A stretch of 64,000 nucleotides of DNA from Arthrobacter sp. zg-Y769 (GCF_020907405.1 NZ_JAJJOE010000004.1:62001-126000), one strand, 5' to 3'. Positions 43,074 to 51,703 are shown, counted from the first letter of the stretch. Numbers and translations: made by a program. Notes: generated by a model from the sequence alone, not told the origin.

Positions 43074-44815
43074 TACTGGTCCTTACCTGATTCTTCTGCG
43101 GCATTGCTGTCCGCCGATGCGTTTGCGGGTACGGAGACCCGTCCAACATTCTGTCCTTCGGTGTCCTGCGGCGCCAACCACTTCGCGGTAAACAGGCCGC
43201 GGAGGGCTGCCGCTTCACTGGTGAGCCGGGGATCTTCACCCCGGGCCAGGAGCCCGTATTCAACCATTACCCGGCCGTCGGGATGCTGGCCTGCCCGGAC
43301 CCAGACCCGGCGCCGGGCCAGGAACAGCGAGGCAGCGAGGCCGGACAGGGAAAGCACGGCGAACACAAGGACACCGGTCTTTCCCGGATCGTAGTGGATA
43401 TCCAGGGCCGCGTACCGCTTGAGGCCGTCGAAAGTGATCGAGCCCTTGCCATCGGGCAGTTCGTAGGTCTGATTGGCGCCCAGCACAATGCCGCCGGCAT
43501 CAAGGTCACGGTTGTTCAACGGCGTCAGGTCCTCGGTCTCCAGCACGTAGACGTTCGAGGGAACTCCTTCGTCCAGCCCCAGGTCTCCGTAGTAGGAGTT
43601 GAGGTTCAGCTGGGGATTGAGCGGATCGGGGTCGCCGGAGTAGCTGACCCCGGCCTCGTCGATCATGGCGGTGGGAAGGAAGAAGCCAACGAAACCGAGC
43701 TGGTCCGGCTTGGCATCCGGTGCCTTGACCACGGCGAGGGAGGTGTACATGGCGTCGGTGGGCACCGCGACAACGGGGCCTTCGAATGCCACGTTGCCTT
43801 CGCCGTCGCGCACTGTCACCGTCGGGGCGTAGCCGTTCCCGACCAGGTACACCCGGGTGCCGCCAAGCGTCAGGGGCGAGTTGACCTTCAGGACCTGTTC
43901 CTCTGCCTCGGCCTCGGGATCCTCCTTGACGGTCACATTCGCGGTGAAGTCCAGGGGCTGGCCGTAGTGGGTCGTGGATTCGCGGTCGAATTCAATCTCG
44001 AACTCATCCAGCGTCAGCGAATAGGGGCTCAACTGGTCTTCGGTGAAGTTGGATCCCGGGGTGAAGGTGTCGTAGCTGACCAGGGTGTTGACGAAGGACT
44101 CACCCTCCACCACGATCTTCTGTCCGCTGTAGCCGAACAGTCCGCCCACAGCCACGCAGGCCAGGACACCTATCAGGCTGGTGTGGAAGACCAGGTTGCC
44201 CAGTTCCTTGGCGAACCCGCGCTCGGCACCGACGGACGGCCGGTCGCTGTCCTCGTCCCGGACATCCACGCGGTAGCCGCGGCGGCGCAGGATCTGCGCG
44301 GCGTCCCGCACGGCGTCGGCCGGGGCAAGGGACATCGACGCCGGAACGGCCAGCGTGCCGTACTCGGGCATCCGGGAAAGCCGGCTCGGCGTGCGCGGCG
44401 GCTTGGACCGCATGGCCTTGAAATGCGCCTTGGCCCGGGGAATAACGCAGCCGATCAACGAGATAAACAGCAGCAGGTAGATGGCCGAGAACCAGACGGA
44501 CGAGTACACGTCGAAGAGCTGGAAGCGGTCCAGCCACGGTCCGGTTTCCGGATTGTCCTTGAGGTACTGCGTCACCACTGCGGGATCGGCGGGGCGCTGC
44601 GGGAACAGGGAACCCGGCACGGCGGCGACGGCGAGCAGCAGCAGCAGGAACAGTGCCGTCTTCATGCTGGTCAGCTGGTTCCAGGCCCAGCGCAGCGTGC
44701 CGAGCAGCCCCAGGGCGGGCAGCGCGACGTCGTCCCGGCCACCCTTGGCGGGGCGGGGCTTGGACGGGCGGGGCGTTGTTGCTTTGTCTGTCACGTCATC
44801 CGGTCCCGGGGTCAA
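43073..44815 (-). CDS. resB: ResB-like cytochrome c biogenesis protein
   Basis: A 580-residue ResB/Ccs1 protein. After a polar, Lys/Arg-rich N-terminus, GLLGTLRWAWNQLTSMKTAL leads into helix 1 (LFLLLLLAVAAVPGSLFPQR). Two further helices precede a large extracytoplasmic domain (about 230-465) and a final helix (GVLFVFAVLSLSGLAASLFLA-like, near 475-495) precedes a cytoplasmic tail. TTG start is likely. It works with CcsB as haem-ligation complex. Confidence 0.9.
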   Translation of the reverse strand: MTPGPDDVTDKATTPRPSKPRPAKGGRDDVALPALGLLGTLRWAWNQLTSMKTALFLLLLLAVAAVPGSLFPQRPADPAVVTQYLKDNPETGPWLDRFQLFDVYSSVWFSAIYLLLFISLIGCVIPRAKAHFKAMRSKPPRTPSRLSRMPEYGTLAVPASMSLAPADAVRDAAQILRRRGYRVDVRDEDSDRPSVGAERGFAKELGNLVFHTSLIGVLACVAVGGLFGYSGQKIVVEGESFVNTLVSYDTFTPGSNFTEDQLSPYSLTLDEFEIEFDRESTTHYGQPLDFTANVTVKEDPEAEAEEQVLKVNSPLTLGGTRVYLVGNGYAPTVTVRDGEGNVAFEGPVVAVPTDAMYTSLAVVKAPDAKPDQLGFVGFFLPTAMIDEAGVSYSGDPDPLNPQLNLNSYYGDLGLDEGVPSNVYVLETEDLTPLNNRDLDAGGIVLGANQTYELPDGKGSITFDGLKRYAALDIHYDPGKTGVLVFAVLSLSGLAASLFLARRRVWVRAGQHPDGRVMVEYGLLARGEDPRLTSEAAALRGLFTAKWLAPQDTEGQNVGRVSVPANASADSNAAEESGKDQ

Positions 44816-44858
44816 AGTGTTCTCATTGTTCGTCTGTTCTCAGAAGTTCGTTGGTGCA

Positions 44859-45656
44859 TCAGATCGGCAGGGACACGTTACCCAACCAACCTTGGAGCTG
44901 GTTGATCCAGATATTCCAGACGCCGCTGACCATCAGCAGTCCGAGGGCAATCAGCATGCCGCCGCCAAAGCGCTGCAGGGCCAGCCGGTGCCGGCGGAAG
45001 ACGCCCAGGGCACCCATTCCGCGGCGGAACCCGATGGCGATAAGCAGGAACGGCAGCCCCAGCCCCAGGCAGTACACAAAGGTCAGCAGCGCACCCTTGG
45101 CGGCGCTGGCGTCACTGCCGGAAAAGGAAAGCAGCTGGACCGCGGAAAGCGTGGGGCCGATGCACGGCGCCCAGCCCAGGCCGAAGGTGATGCCGAGCAC
45201 CGGGGCGCCCCACAGTCCGGCGGGAGGCTTGGCTTCGATCTTGCGGTCACGCTGGAGCCAGCTCATGCCGCCCATAAAAACGATGCCCAGCAGGATCACC
45301 ACGAGACCGAGGGCCTGCGAGATCCAGGCCTGTTCGGAGCCTTTCAGCCATGCCCCCAGCTGTCCGATTCCGGCGCCCAGGGCCACGAAGACCACGGAGA
45401 AGCCGAGCACGAACAATCCGATGCCGGCGAACATCCTGCCCCGCCGCTGCTTTTGCAGGTCGACGCCGGTCAGTCCGGTGACGTAGCCAAGGTAACCCGG
45501 CACCAGGGGCAGCACACAGGGGGAAAGGAAGGAGACGAGGCCGGCCAGGGCAGCCACCGGGATGGCCAGCAGCACGGACCCGTTCAGGACGGTATCGGCA
45601 AAGGTGTTGGCGGTGGACTCGGCTACCGGGGCTACGACGGCGGGAAGGAAGGACAC
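44859..45656 (-). CDS. ccdA: CcdA-type thiol-disulfide transporter
   Basis: A 265-residue membrane protein with six core helices. The two redox cysteines are in FLSPCVLPLVPGYLGY near 45 and GLGWAPCIGPTLSAV near 158. It passes reducing equivalents from cytoplasmic thioredoxin to the extracytoplasmic ResA/TlpA protein encoded just upstream, to keep apocytochrome c thiols reduced. Confidence 0.93.
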   Translation of the reverse strand: MSFLPAVVAPVAESTANTFADTVLNGSVLLAIPVAALAGLVSFLSPCVLPLVPGYLGYVTGLTGVDLQKQRRGRMFAGIGLFVLGFSVVFVALGAGIGQLGAWLKGSEQAWISQALGLVVILLGIVFMGGMSWLQRDRKIEAKPPAGLWGAPVLGITFGLGWAPCIGPTLSAVQLLSFSGSDASAAKGALLTFVYCLGLGLPFLLIAIGFRRGMGALGVFRRHRLALQRFGGGMLIALGLLMVSGVWNIWINQLQGWLGNVSLPI

Positions 45657-45660
45657 GTCC

Positions 45661-46296
45661 CTACGCTGCCAGCGCGTCGGTGATCAGGGCCTTCAGGGTG
45701 CCCTTGTCCGCCAGTCCGAGGATGCGTGCAGCGACACGTCCCTGCCGGTCCAGCACCAGCGTGGTGGGCACGGCCTGCGGCGGGACAAAGTTGGTCATGG
45801 AAAGCAGCACGCCGCCGTCCTTGTCCCTGAAGCTGGGGTACGGAATGTTGAAGTTCCGTTCGAAGGCTTCCGCGGTGGCCTTCTCGTCCCGGATGTTCAC
45901 GCCGTAGAAGCGCGCACCGTCACCGGCGAAAGTATCGTGCAGTTCCACCAGGTCCGGTGCTTCCTTGCGGCACGGAGCGCATGCCGCGTACCAGAAATTG
46001 AGTACGACGACGTCTCCGGCCCAATCGGCCGACTTCACCTCGGTGCCGTCAAAAAGGGTTCCGGTGAGCTGCACCGACTCGCCGCGCTCGGAGGCATCGT
46101 ATTCAGTCACCGAGCCGTCGCCGGCGATGTAGTTCTTGTTGTCTCCAGCATTTGCCTGTTCGGCCAGGGGGTCATCCGTGGAGCAGCCGGCAGCGGTTGC
46201 GGCGAAGGGGACGGCGAGGGCCAGCCCGGCACCGAGCCGAAGGAAGGAGCGGCGCCCAAGGGCTTCCGGCTCAGCAGGGCGTGTGCGGTTCTTCAA
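45661..46296 (-). CDS. resA: ResA/TlpA-type thioredoxin lipoprotein
   Basis: About 211 residues. The N-terminus has GRRSFLRLGAGLALAVPFAA with a twin-arginine motif and ends in the lipobox AAGC, so it is probably exported by Tat and lipid-anchored. The thioredoxin domain has the active site WYAACAPCRKEAP near 118 and the cis-proline in PPQAVPTTLVLD near 180. Start codon is uncertain: TTG at 46296 is chosen because longer frames run into the upstream phosphatase gene. It lies 4 nt upstream of ccdA. Confidence 0.88.
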   Translation of the reverse strand: MKNRTRPAEPEALGRRSFLRLGAGLALAVPFAATAAGCSTDDPLAEQANAGDNKNYIAGDGSVTEYDASERGESVQLTGTLFDGTEVKSADWAGDVVVLNFWYAACAPCRKEAPDLVELHDTFAGDGARFYGVNIRDEKATAEAFERNFNIPYPSFRDKDGGVLLSMTNFVPPQAVPTTLVLDRQGRVAARILGLADKGTLKALITDALAA

Positions 46297-46355
46297 GGAT
46301 TTCCAGCTTTCATCGCGGCAGGGAGGAGCCACTTCTACAACGCGTAGTAATTCTA

Positions 46356-47018
46356 TTATGCTCCCGGAACATTTGCTGCACCGGCAAGGAGGTCCGCACT
46401 GGGCTCTGCGTAGCGCACGCCGGTGAGCACGGCGCCGTCGAACTCCAGGGTGGTGACGGAGGTCAGGGTGCACTCGCGCTGGCGGGGATCGTGCCAGAGC
46501 TTCTTGCCTTCGGCTGCGCGCCGGGTAACCCAGATGGGTAGCTGGTGGCTGACCAAAACCGCTTCGGCGTTGTCTCCGCCCAGTTCCACTGCGCGCATCC
46601 GCGCGTCGTCGACGGCGGACATCACCCGGGCAACCTGCTTGGCATACGGCTCGCCCCAGGACGGACGCATGGGATTACGCAGGAGCGGCCAGTAACGCGG
46701 ATTGCGCAGCTTGCTCTGAATGCGGGACATCCCCTCAAAGCGGTTTTCCGCCTCGAGGATGCGTTCGTCGGTGACGATTTCCAGGTTCAGGGCTGCTGCC
46801 AGCGGCGCCGCCGTCTCCTGGGCGCGTGTCAGCGGGGAGGCAACCAGATGGACCAGGTTGGCACCTTGGTCGCGCTGTTCGCTGAAGTGTTCCGCCACCC
46901 GGTCCGCCATCCGGCGCCCGAGGTCGGACAAATGGAACTCCGGAAGACGTCCGTAAAGGACCTTGCCCGGATTGAAGACTTCACCGTGGCGCACGAGGTG
47001 TATGGATGAACGGGACAT
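46356..47018 (-). CDS. Histidine phosphatase family protein
   Basis: A 220-residue phosphoglycerate-mutase-like enzyme. HLVRHGEVFNPGKVLYGRLP near 7-26 contains the RHG catalytic site, and VLVSHQLPIWVTRR near 162 the second histidine. It is the first gene upstream of resA-ccdA-resB-ccsB, a position it commonly holds in actinobacteria. ATG at 47018 with a GGGA upstream; the longer frame has no support. Confidence 0.87.
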   Translation of the reverse strand: MSRSSIHLVRHGEVFNPGKVLYGRLPEFHLSDLGRRMADRVAEHFSEQRDQGANLVHLVASPLTRAQETAAPLAAALNLEIVTDERILEAENRFEGMSRIQSKLRNPRYWPLLRNPMRPSWGEPYAKQVARVMSAVDDARMRAVELGGDNAEAVLVSHQLPIWVTRRAAEGKKLWHDPRQRECTLTSVTTLEFDGAVLTGVRYAEPSADLLAGAANVPGA

Positions 47019-47177
47019 GTGTCCCAGTTTCGCAGAGTTGGAGCCAGCGGCTAAATCTCTGCGAGTCCTGGGATCCATTTCACTTGAACCTTTAACCAAC
47101 TCGTGCAACACTGTATGCAAATGCATGAAAGTGCCGTCGGGACCTCCCGGCAGCACGGCTATCAGAAGGAGCTCTCC

Positions 47178-47717
47178 ATGATCCCCAGCGGCCTCACCAC
47201 CGGAACCTGGAATTTCGACGCCTCCCACAGTGAAGTTGGCTTCACCGTCCGCCACGCGGGCATCAGCAAGGTCCGCGGCAACTTCGACAAGGTCGAAGCT
47301 ACCCTGGCTGTCGGAGAAACCCTGGCAGAAACTGCTGTCACCGTCGTGATTGCCGCTGATTCATTCAACTCCAATGACGCGAACCGTGACGCCCACGTCA
47401 AGAGCGCCGATTTCTTCGACGTCGAGCAGTTCCCGGAGTTGACCTTCACGGCCACGGGTATTGAAGCCAGCGGCTCCACCTACAAGGTCACGGGCGATCT
47501 GATGATCAAGGGCATCACCCATTCCGTGGTTATGGACACCGAGTTCAACGGCGTAGCTGTGGATCCCTTCGGCGCCACCCGCTCGGGCTTCTCCGGCAGC
47601 ACCGTCATCAGCCGCAAGGACTTCGATCTCACCTGGAACGCTGCACTGGAAACCGGAGGCGTCCTGGTGGGCGACAAGGTCACCATCAACGTTGACGCAG
47701 CGTTTGTAGCTGGCTAA
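47178..47717 (+). CDS. YceI-family lipid-binding protein
   Basis: A 179-residue YceI lipocalin-like protein. GTWNFDASHSEVGFTVRHAG begins near residue 9, followed by KVRGNFDKVEA, DAHVKSADFFDVEQFPELTF near 75-94 and a closing FDLTWNAALETGGVLVGDKV. No signal peptide, so probably cytosolic; the family binds polyisoprenoids or amides. ATG has AGAAGGAG 7 nt upstream. Highly expressed style codon use. Confidence 0.93.
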   Translation: MIPSGLTTGTWNFDASHSEVGFTVRHAGISKVRGNFDKVEATLAVGETLAETAVTVVIAADSFNSNDANRDAHVKSADFFDVEQFPELTFTATGIEASGSTYKVTGDLMIKGITHSVVMDTEFNGVAVDPFGATRSGFSGSTVISRKDFDLTWNAALETGGVLVGDKVTINVDAAFVAG

Positions 47718-47754
47718 CACCCTCCCCCTCTCCCCCCACATACCCCCCACGGGG

Positions 47755-47788
47755 CAGCCCCGGACCATTGGTCCGGGGCTGTTTTTTT
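47755..47788 (+). terminator. Rho-independent terminator after the YceI gene
   Basis: A 12-bp perfect stem CAGCCCCGGACC with GGTCCGGGGCTG, a 3-nt loop and seven T residues. Confidence 0.95.
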
Positions 47789-47930
47789 CGGCCATCTTTC
47801 CCGGACCCCTGATCTGCATGAGGCCGCCGCGATACGCTGGGTGTTTGGCTGCGGGGGCGCCCCGGCCACTTCCGCGCCGATGGCACACCGGTTCAGCCGC
47901 TTCAAAACACCAACCAGCAAGCAGGCGGAC

Positions 47931-48638
47931 ATGAGTACACCAGAAAATCCTTCCGAGCCGGGCCGCGACCCGAATTACCCGAATAATCCCGCCGGACCCG
48001 GTAGCCCCGCCGGACCCGCGGGACCCGCGGGACCCGACGGGTTTACGCGTCCCGGCGCTGCGGCGGGACCCGGCGAGGCTCCCGACTCCCGACCGGTGCC
48101 GCAGTACGGCCAGTATGCTCCGGACCCCAACGCCTATGCCCAGCCCTCCGGCTACGCCTACCCGCCGCAGCCGGTCAGACCGGCGAAAGGCTCCGCCCCC
48201 CGCGAGGTGGTCATCGGTTCCTGGTTGATCATCGCTGCAGGCGTGCTGAGCCTGATCAATAACGTAATCACCTCGTTCGTCCTCCCCTCCTTCATGACTT
48301 CGCAGGAGCGGCAGGCCTTCGCCGACGCCGGTCTGGAAGAACAGGGCGTGAACACATTCCTCATTGCCTTCGGCATTGTTGTGGCCCTCATCGGCTTTGG
48401 AATCTATGTACTGATCGCGCTCTTTGTGCGGCGGGGGAAGAACTGGGCCCGAATCCTGGGCACCGTGTTTGCCGCCTTCTCCCTGCTCGGCATCTTCACC
48501 ATGCTGGGCGCATACTTCACCTCACCGCTGAGCCTGATTTCGCTGGCCTCCAGCCTGCTGGGAATTGCCGGGATCGTGATGCTGTATCTGCAGCCGTCCA
48601 CCCCGTACTTCCGCAAGGCTCCGTTGTACCCCTACTAA
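47931..48638 (+). CDS. Small membrane protein with Pro/Gly-rich N-terminus
   Basis: A 235-residue protein. Residues 1-85 are rich in Pro, Gly, Ala and Tyr with PAGP and GPAGPA repeats, typical of a disordered cytoplasmic arm. Four hydrophobic helices follow (IGSWLIIAAGVLSLINNVI near 95; LIAFGIVVALIGFGIYVLIA near 145; ILGTVFAAFSLLGIFTMLGA near 178; ISLASSLLGIAGIVMLYL near 205). It resembles the many uncharacterised actinobacterial membrane proteins of this layout. ATG at 47931 has AGGCGG upstream. Function unknown. Confidence 0.8.
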   Translation: MSTPENPSEPGRDPNYPNNPAGPGSPAGPAGPAGPDGFTRPGAAAGPGEAPDSRPVPQYGQYAPDPNAYAQPSGYAYPPQPVRPAKGSAPREVVIGSWLIIAAGVLSLINNVITSFVLPSFMTSQERQAFADAGLEEQGVNTFLIAFGIVVALIGFGIYVLIALFVRRGKNWARILGTVFAAFSLLGIFTMLGAYFTSPLSLISLASSLLGIAGIVMLYLQPSTPYFRKAPLYPY

Positions 48639-48658
48639 ACCCCTACTAAACACGCAAG

Positions 48659-48684
48659 GTCCCGTCGGTTTCGGCGGGACTTTT
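48659..48684 (+). terminator. Terminator after the small membrane protein gene
   Basis: GTCCCGTCG and CGGCGGGAC pair (one G-T) around a 4-nt loop, followed by TTTT. Confidence 0.8.
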
Positions 48685-48815
48685 CCCTTGCCGGATCGGG
48701 TTCCGCGGTGGAGGGGTCACACGCAGGCCGTGCCCGCGTAGCGTTGTGTTCTCTTCCGGCGGTGCGTTGCATGCGGACCGCCGGAAAGTGCCGTTCCGCC
48801 GTGAAGGGGATGACC

Positions 48816-50618
48816 ATGGCCGCACTGCTTCCGAACCCGCCACAACACAAAAAACGCCTTCCGCTGCGCTATCTGCGCCACCCAACCGATCCTGCGGGAC
48901 AAACAGCGGTAGTGGCCGTTTCCGTTCCACAACCGCCGGCCTATCCCCCGACGACAGTATCCGAGACTGCACCATCCCGGACCCCTGCAGCCCAGTCTCC
49001 GTCGGAAAAGTCTCCTTCGGAAAACGGCATCCCTGCCGGAAGCGGAATTACCTCCCTTGGCCCTGACTCGTCCGGCAGCGCCAGGGAAGCCAGCGGCAGG
49101 CATGCCGCCTACCTCTGGCTCCGGGCGGGACTGCACGGTGCCTTCGCCTGGATCGGCACGGGAATGCGAGGCGTCTACGCCTGGCTCCGCACCGGAGCGC
49201 AGGGCACCTACGCCTGGCTTGGCGCAGGTGGGCAAGGCGCGTACGCCTGGCTCCGCAGCGGTGTACAAGGCATCTACGTCTGGCTCCGCAGCCTGGCGAT
49301 TAGCGCGTCCCATCAAGTCCGGTCCGCGGCGCATGCCACGTCCAACCGGATACAAGCGGGAGCCCACGCTACTTCTGCCGGAGCCCATGCGGGGGTGGTT
49401 CGGGTCCGGAGCGGGGCACATGCCGCCTCGTTGCGGGTCCAGGCCGGAGCCCACGCCACCTCGGCCGGAGTCCAGGCCGGCGCACATGCCGCATCCGTCC
49501 GGACCCAGGCCGGTGCCCGCGCCACCACCGCAGCAGTCCAGGCCGGGGTCAACCGGGTCCGCTCGGCGGCCCATGCCGTGTCGGTCCGAACCCAGGCCGT
49601 GGCCCACGCCGTGTGGAACTGGATCCAGACACTGGCACATGCCGTGGCCCACGGGGTATCTGTCGCAGCCCGCACCACTGCACATTCCCTATCGGTCGCT
49701 GCCCGGGCCACCGCACACGCGGTAACGCTGGCAGCGCGCACCGTTGCAAACGCGGTAACGCTGGCAGCCCAAGCCACCGCCCACGCCACAACCGTCGCAG
49801 CCCGCACCACCGCCCACGCCACAACCGTCGCAGCCCAAGCCACCGCCCACGCCACAACCGTCGCAGCCCAAGCCACCGCCCACGCCACAACCGTCGCAGC
49901 CCGCACCACCGCCCACGCCACAACCGTCGCAGCCCGCACCACCGCCCACGCCACAACCGTCGCAGCCCGCGCCACCGCCCACGCCACAACCGTCGCAGCC
50001 CGCACCACCGCCCACGCCGTTTGGGTCTCGGTCCGCGCCGTCGCCCGGGCAACTGCCGCGGCCGTCCACGCCGTGCAACGCAGGCTTCCGGCGAACACCG
50101 GGAATCCGGTTCCTGCCATCGCAACGGCATGTGCCCTCATTGCGGGGGCCGGACTGGTCAACCTTGGAGACACCATCTCAGTGGTTTCCCGCATGCCCGT
50201 ACCGGATTCGCTGCCGCCTGCCCTGGCCCTACTCGAGCGGTATGGAGTAACCGGCACCCACTATGCGCGGACCCTCGAGGCCATAGCGCTGGCCTACGCC
50301 CTGGTGATCCTCGGAATTGCGCTCCTGCTTGCGGTGACCCTCCGGGACAAACGCCGCTGGGCCCGGATAGTCTCCGCCCTGCTGGCGGGCACAGCACTGT
50401 TCTACGCAATCAATGCGGGCACTCCCACTCAGGCAACTGCGGCAGCCCTCGCGGCCGCAGGCGCCGCAATCACCTTCACCAAGGGAGCAGCTCCATGGTT
50501 CCGCCGCAGGGTCCCTTCGTGGGAACCGCTCAGACCGCTTCCTTCAGAACGTCATCAGGCGAAACCGCACCAGACGGAGGCGCCCAAGGAAGAGCCGCTG
50601 CAGTCGGATCCGGTCTAG
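48816..50618 (+). CDS. Large 11-residue-repeat amphipathic membrane protein, unknown function
   Basis: A 600-residue protein not recognised as a known family. Residues 1-97 are polar and Pro/Ser-rich. From about 98 to 423 the chain is almost entirely 11-residue repeats. An N-terminal subset has an aromatic start (AWLRTGAQGTY, AWLRSGVQGIY), a middle set reads like RVQAGAHATSA, and a C-terminal set reads like ATTVAARTTAH. Valine/Ala and Arg/His/Thr positions alternate as in 11/3 amphipathic helices of synuclein or apolipoproteins. Four hydrophobic helices follow at about 430-450, 487-510, 515-535 and 538-558, then a charged tail. No proline or glycine breaks occur in the C-terminal repeats. ATG at 48816 has AAGGGG 5 nt upstream; ATG at 48810 is possible. 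Confidence 0.75.
   Translation: MAALLPNPPQHKKRLPLRYLRHPTDPAGQTAVVAVSVPQPPAYPPTTVSETAPSRTPAAQSPSEKSPSENGIPAGSGITSLGPDSSGSAREASGRHAAYLWLRAGLHGAFAWIGTGMRGVYAWLRTGAQGTYAWLGAGGQGAYAWLRSGVQGIYVWLRSLAISASHQVRSAAHATSNRIQAGAHATSAGAHAGVVRVRSGAHAASLRVQAGAHATSAGVQAGAHAASVRTQAGARATTAAVQAGVNRVRSAAHAVSVRTQAVAHAVWNWIQTLAHAVAHGVSVAARTTAHSLSVAARATAHAVTLAARTVANAVTLAAQATAHATTVAARTTAHATTVAAQATAHATTVAAQATAHATTVAARTTAHATTVAARTTAHATTVAARATAHATTVAARTTAHAVWVSVRAVARATAAAVHAVQRRLPANTGNPVPAIATACALIAGAGLVNLGDTISVVSRMPVPDSLPPALALLERYGVTGTHYARTLEAIALAYALVILGIALLLAVTLRDKRRWARIVSALLAGTALFYAINAGTPTQATAAALAAAGAAITFTKGAAPWFRRRVPSWEPLRPLPSERHQAKPHQTEAPKEEPLQSDPV
49785..50015 (+). repeat. Seven tandem 33-bp coding repeats
   Basis: Each 33-bp unit codes for ATTVAA-R/Q-T/A-TAH. 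Units differ at only a few bases, nearly all at the codons for residues 7 and 8. All three forward frames and the reverse frames stay open, because 33 is a multiple of three. Confidence 0.92.
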
Positions 50619-50627
50619 CGCGCCGGA

Positions 50628-51386
50628 CTAACGGGCCAAGCGGGCCCTCGCGGCAATCTGGGAAACCTGGGAACGCTGGGCGTGGTACGCAAGGATCTGC
50701 AGTTCCGTCGCCATGTCCACCTTCCGGATCTGGACATTCTCCGGTGCCTGGAGCACCACGGGGGCAAAGCTGAGGATGCTGGTAATGCCGGACGCCACGA
50801 GGCGGTCGCATAGGTCCTGGGCCACCTCGGCGGGTACTGAAAGCACCGCCATGTTTGCCTTCGTCTTCGCGAGCACGTCCTCCAGGGAATCCACCGGGCT
50901 GATCCTCAGCCAGCCCACCTCCTGGCCAATCGCCATCGGGTCGGCGTCGAACAGCGCCACGACCTCGAAACCCCGGGATCCGAAACCGGGGTAGCCGGCC
51001 AGCGCACGGCCGAGGTTGCCCGCACCGACAATCGCTACGCGCCAGTTCAGCGTCAGGCCAAGCGCGGCGGAAATCTGTCCGCTGAGATACAGGACGTCAT
51101 ACCCCACACCTCGGGTCCCGTAGGACCCCAGGTAGGACAGGTCCTTCCGCAGCTTGGGTGAATTCACTCCGGCAGCTTCAGCCAGTTCTTCCGAGGAGAC
51201 ACGCTCTATGCCGTCGGAGAGCATGGTGGACAGTGCACGCAGGTAAATGGTCAGGCGCGCCAACGACGCCGGCGGAATATGCCGCTGGGCACCGGCCCCC
51301 GCAGACGGCGTCCGGGGTGCCTCTCCGCTGTTCTCCGTTTCCCGTTCCGGCGCAGTGCGCCTTGACGGGATTTCTTCGGGTGCCAT
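50628..51386 (-). CDS. rex: Rex, redox-sensing transcriptional repressor
   Basis: A 252-residue protein. The winged-helix domain runs from RLTIYLRALSTMLSDGIERV through SSEELAEAAGVNSPKLRKDL to SYLGSYGTRGVGYDV (about 45-97); the Rossmann domain has RVAIVGAGNLGRALAGYPGF near 117-136. Rex binds operators when the NADH/NAD ratio is low and controls respiratory genes. It overlaps the glutaredoxin gene (ATGA). The first ~35 residues are a Pro/Ala/Glu-rich extension. The second phase gene often linked to rex, hemA, is not here. Confidence 0.94.
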   Translation of the reverse strand: MAPEEIPSRRTAPERETENSGEAPRTPSAGAGAQRHIPPASLARLTIYLRALSTMLSDGIERVSSEELAEAAGVNSPKLRKDLSYLGSYGTRGVGYDVLYLSGQISAALGLTLNWRVAIVGAGNLGRALAGYPGFGSRGFEVVALFDADPMAIGQEVGWLRISPVDSLEDVLAKTKANMAVLSVPAEVAQDLCDRLVASGITSILSFAPVVLQAPENVQIRKVDMATELQILAYHAQRSQVSQIAARARLAR

Positions 51387-51637
51387 CAGGCTCCCAGGAG
51401 GCGCCGCAGCCGGGTTTCATCGATTTTCCAGAAGTCCCGTTGGACGCCGTCGATGAACAACACCGGGATCTCCTCGCCAAAGCGTGCTGCGAGTTCGGGG
51501 TCCTCCTCGGCCGTACGTTCCTGCCAGGCGACGCCCAGGTCCGCCCCCACACGCTTAAGCACGAGCTTCGCGTCTTCACACAGGTGGCATCCCGGGCGGG
51601 TAAGGAGGACTACTTCCGGTCCTGCGGATTCGTTCAT
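51386..51637 (-). CDS. Glutaredoxin-like protein
   Basis: An 83-residue thioredoxin-fold protein. The CxxC active site is in LLTRPGCHLCEDAKLVLKRV near 11-30, and the cis-proline is in GEEIPVLFIDGVQRDFW near 54-70. It belongs to the short NrdH/YruB-like glutaredoxin group. It starts the unit that includes rex. TATTTT stands 6 nt before the ATG, with GGAG in the spacer. Confidence 0.9.
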   Translation of the reverse strand: MNESAGPEVVLLTRPGCHLCEDAKLVLKRVGADLGVAWQERTAEEDPELAARFGEEIPVLFIDGVQRDFWKIDETRLRRLLGA

Positions 51638-51643
51638 ATCTCC

Positions 51644-51649
51644 AAAATA
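51644..51649 (-). promoter_or_regulatory. -10 box of the glutaredoxin-rex unit
   Basis: TATTTT on the minus strand lies 6 nt before the ATG. GGAG lies between them, so both initiation modes are conceivable. Confidence 0.45.
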
Positions 51650-51691
51650 GCCCCACTACCTCGGATTTCCGCTCTCGGGCCGGGTTTTGCG

Positions 51692-51697
51692 TAGACT
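51692..51697 (+). promoter_or_regulatory. -10 box of the HAD gene, leaderless layout
   Basis: TAGACT is followed by 6 nt and the ATG at 51704. It is back to back with the glutaredoxin-rex promoter. Confidence 0.55.
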
Positions 51698-51703
51698 CGG
51701 ACC

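Noticed and set aside
46297-46473. Longer N-terminus for the ResA-like protein
   Set aside because: It would overlap the upstream phosphatase gene by over 100 nt and place the twin-arginine signal far from the N-terminus.
49785-50015. Possible CRISPR array (seven 33-bp repeats)
   Set aside because: Repeats are contiguous with no unique spacers, and they code for protein. No cas genes in the window.
49313-50257. Antisense 314-residue frame across the repeat block
   Set aside because: Same cause: repeat units that are a multiple of three create an antisense open frame. No start signal or domain.
49613-50773. Long Arg/His/Pro-rich open frame overlapping the 11-residue-repeat gene
   Set aside because: 33-bp repeats keep all frames open. 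The frame chosen for the CDS has a ribosome-binding site, membrane helices and repeat periodicity; this one does not.
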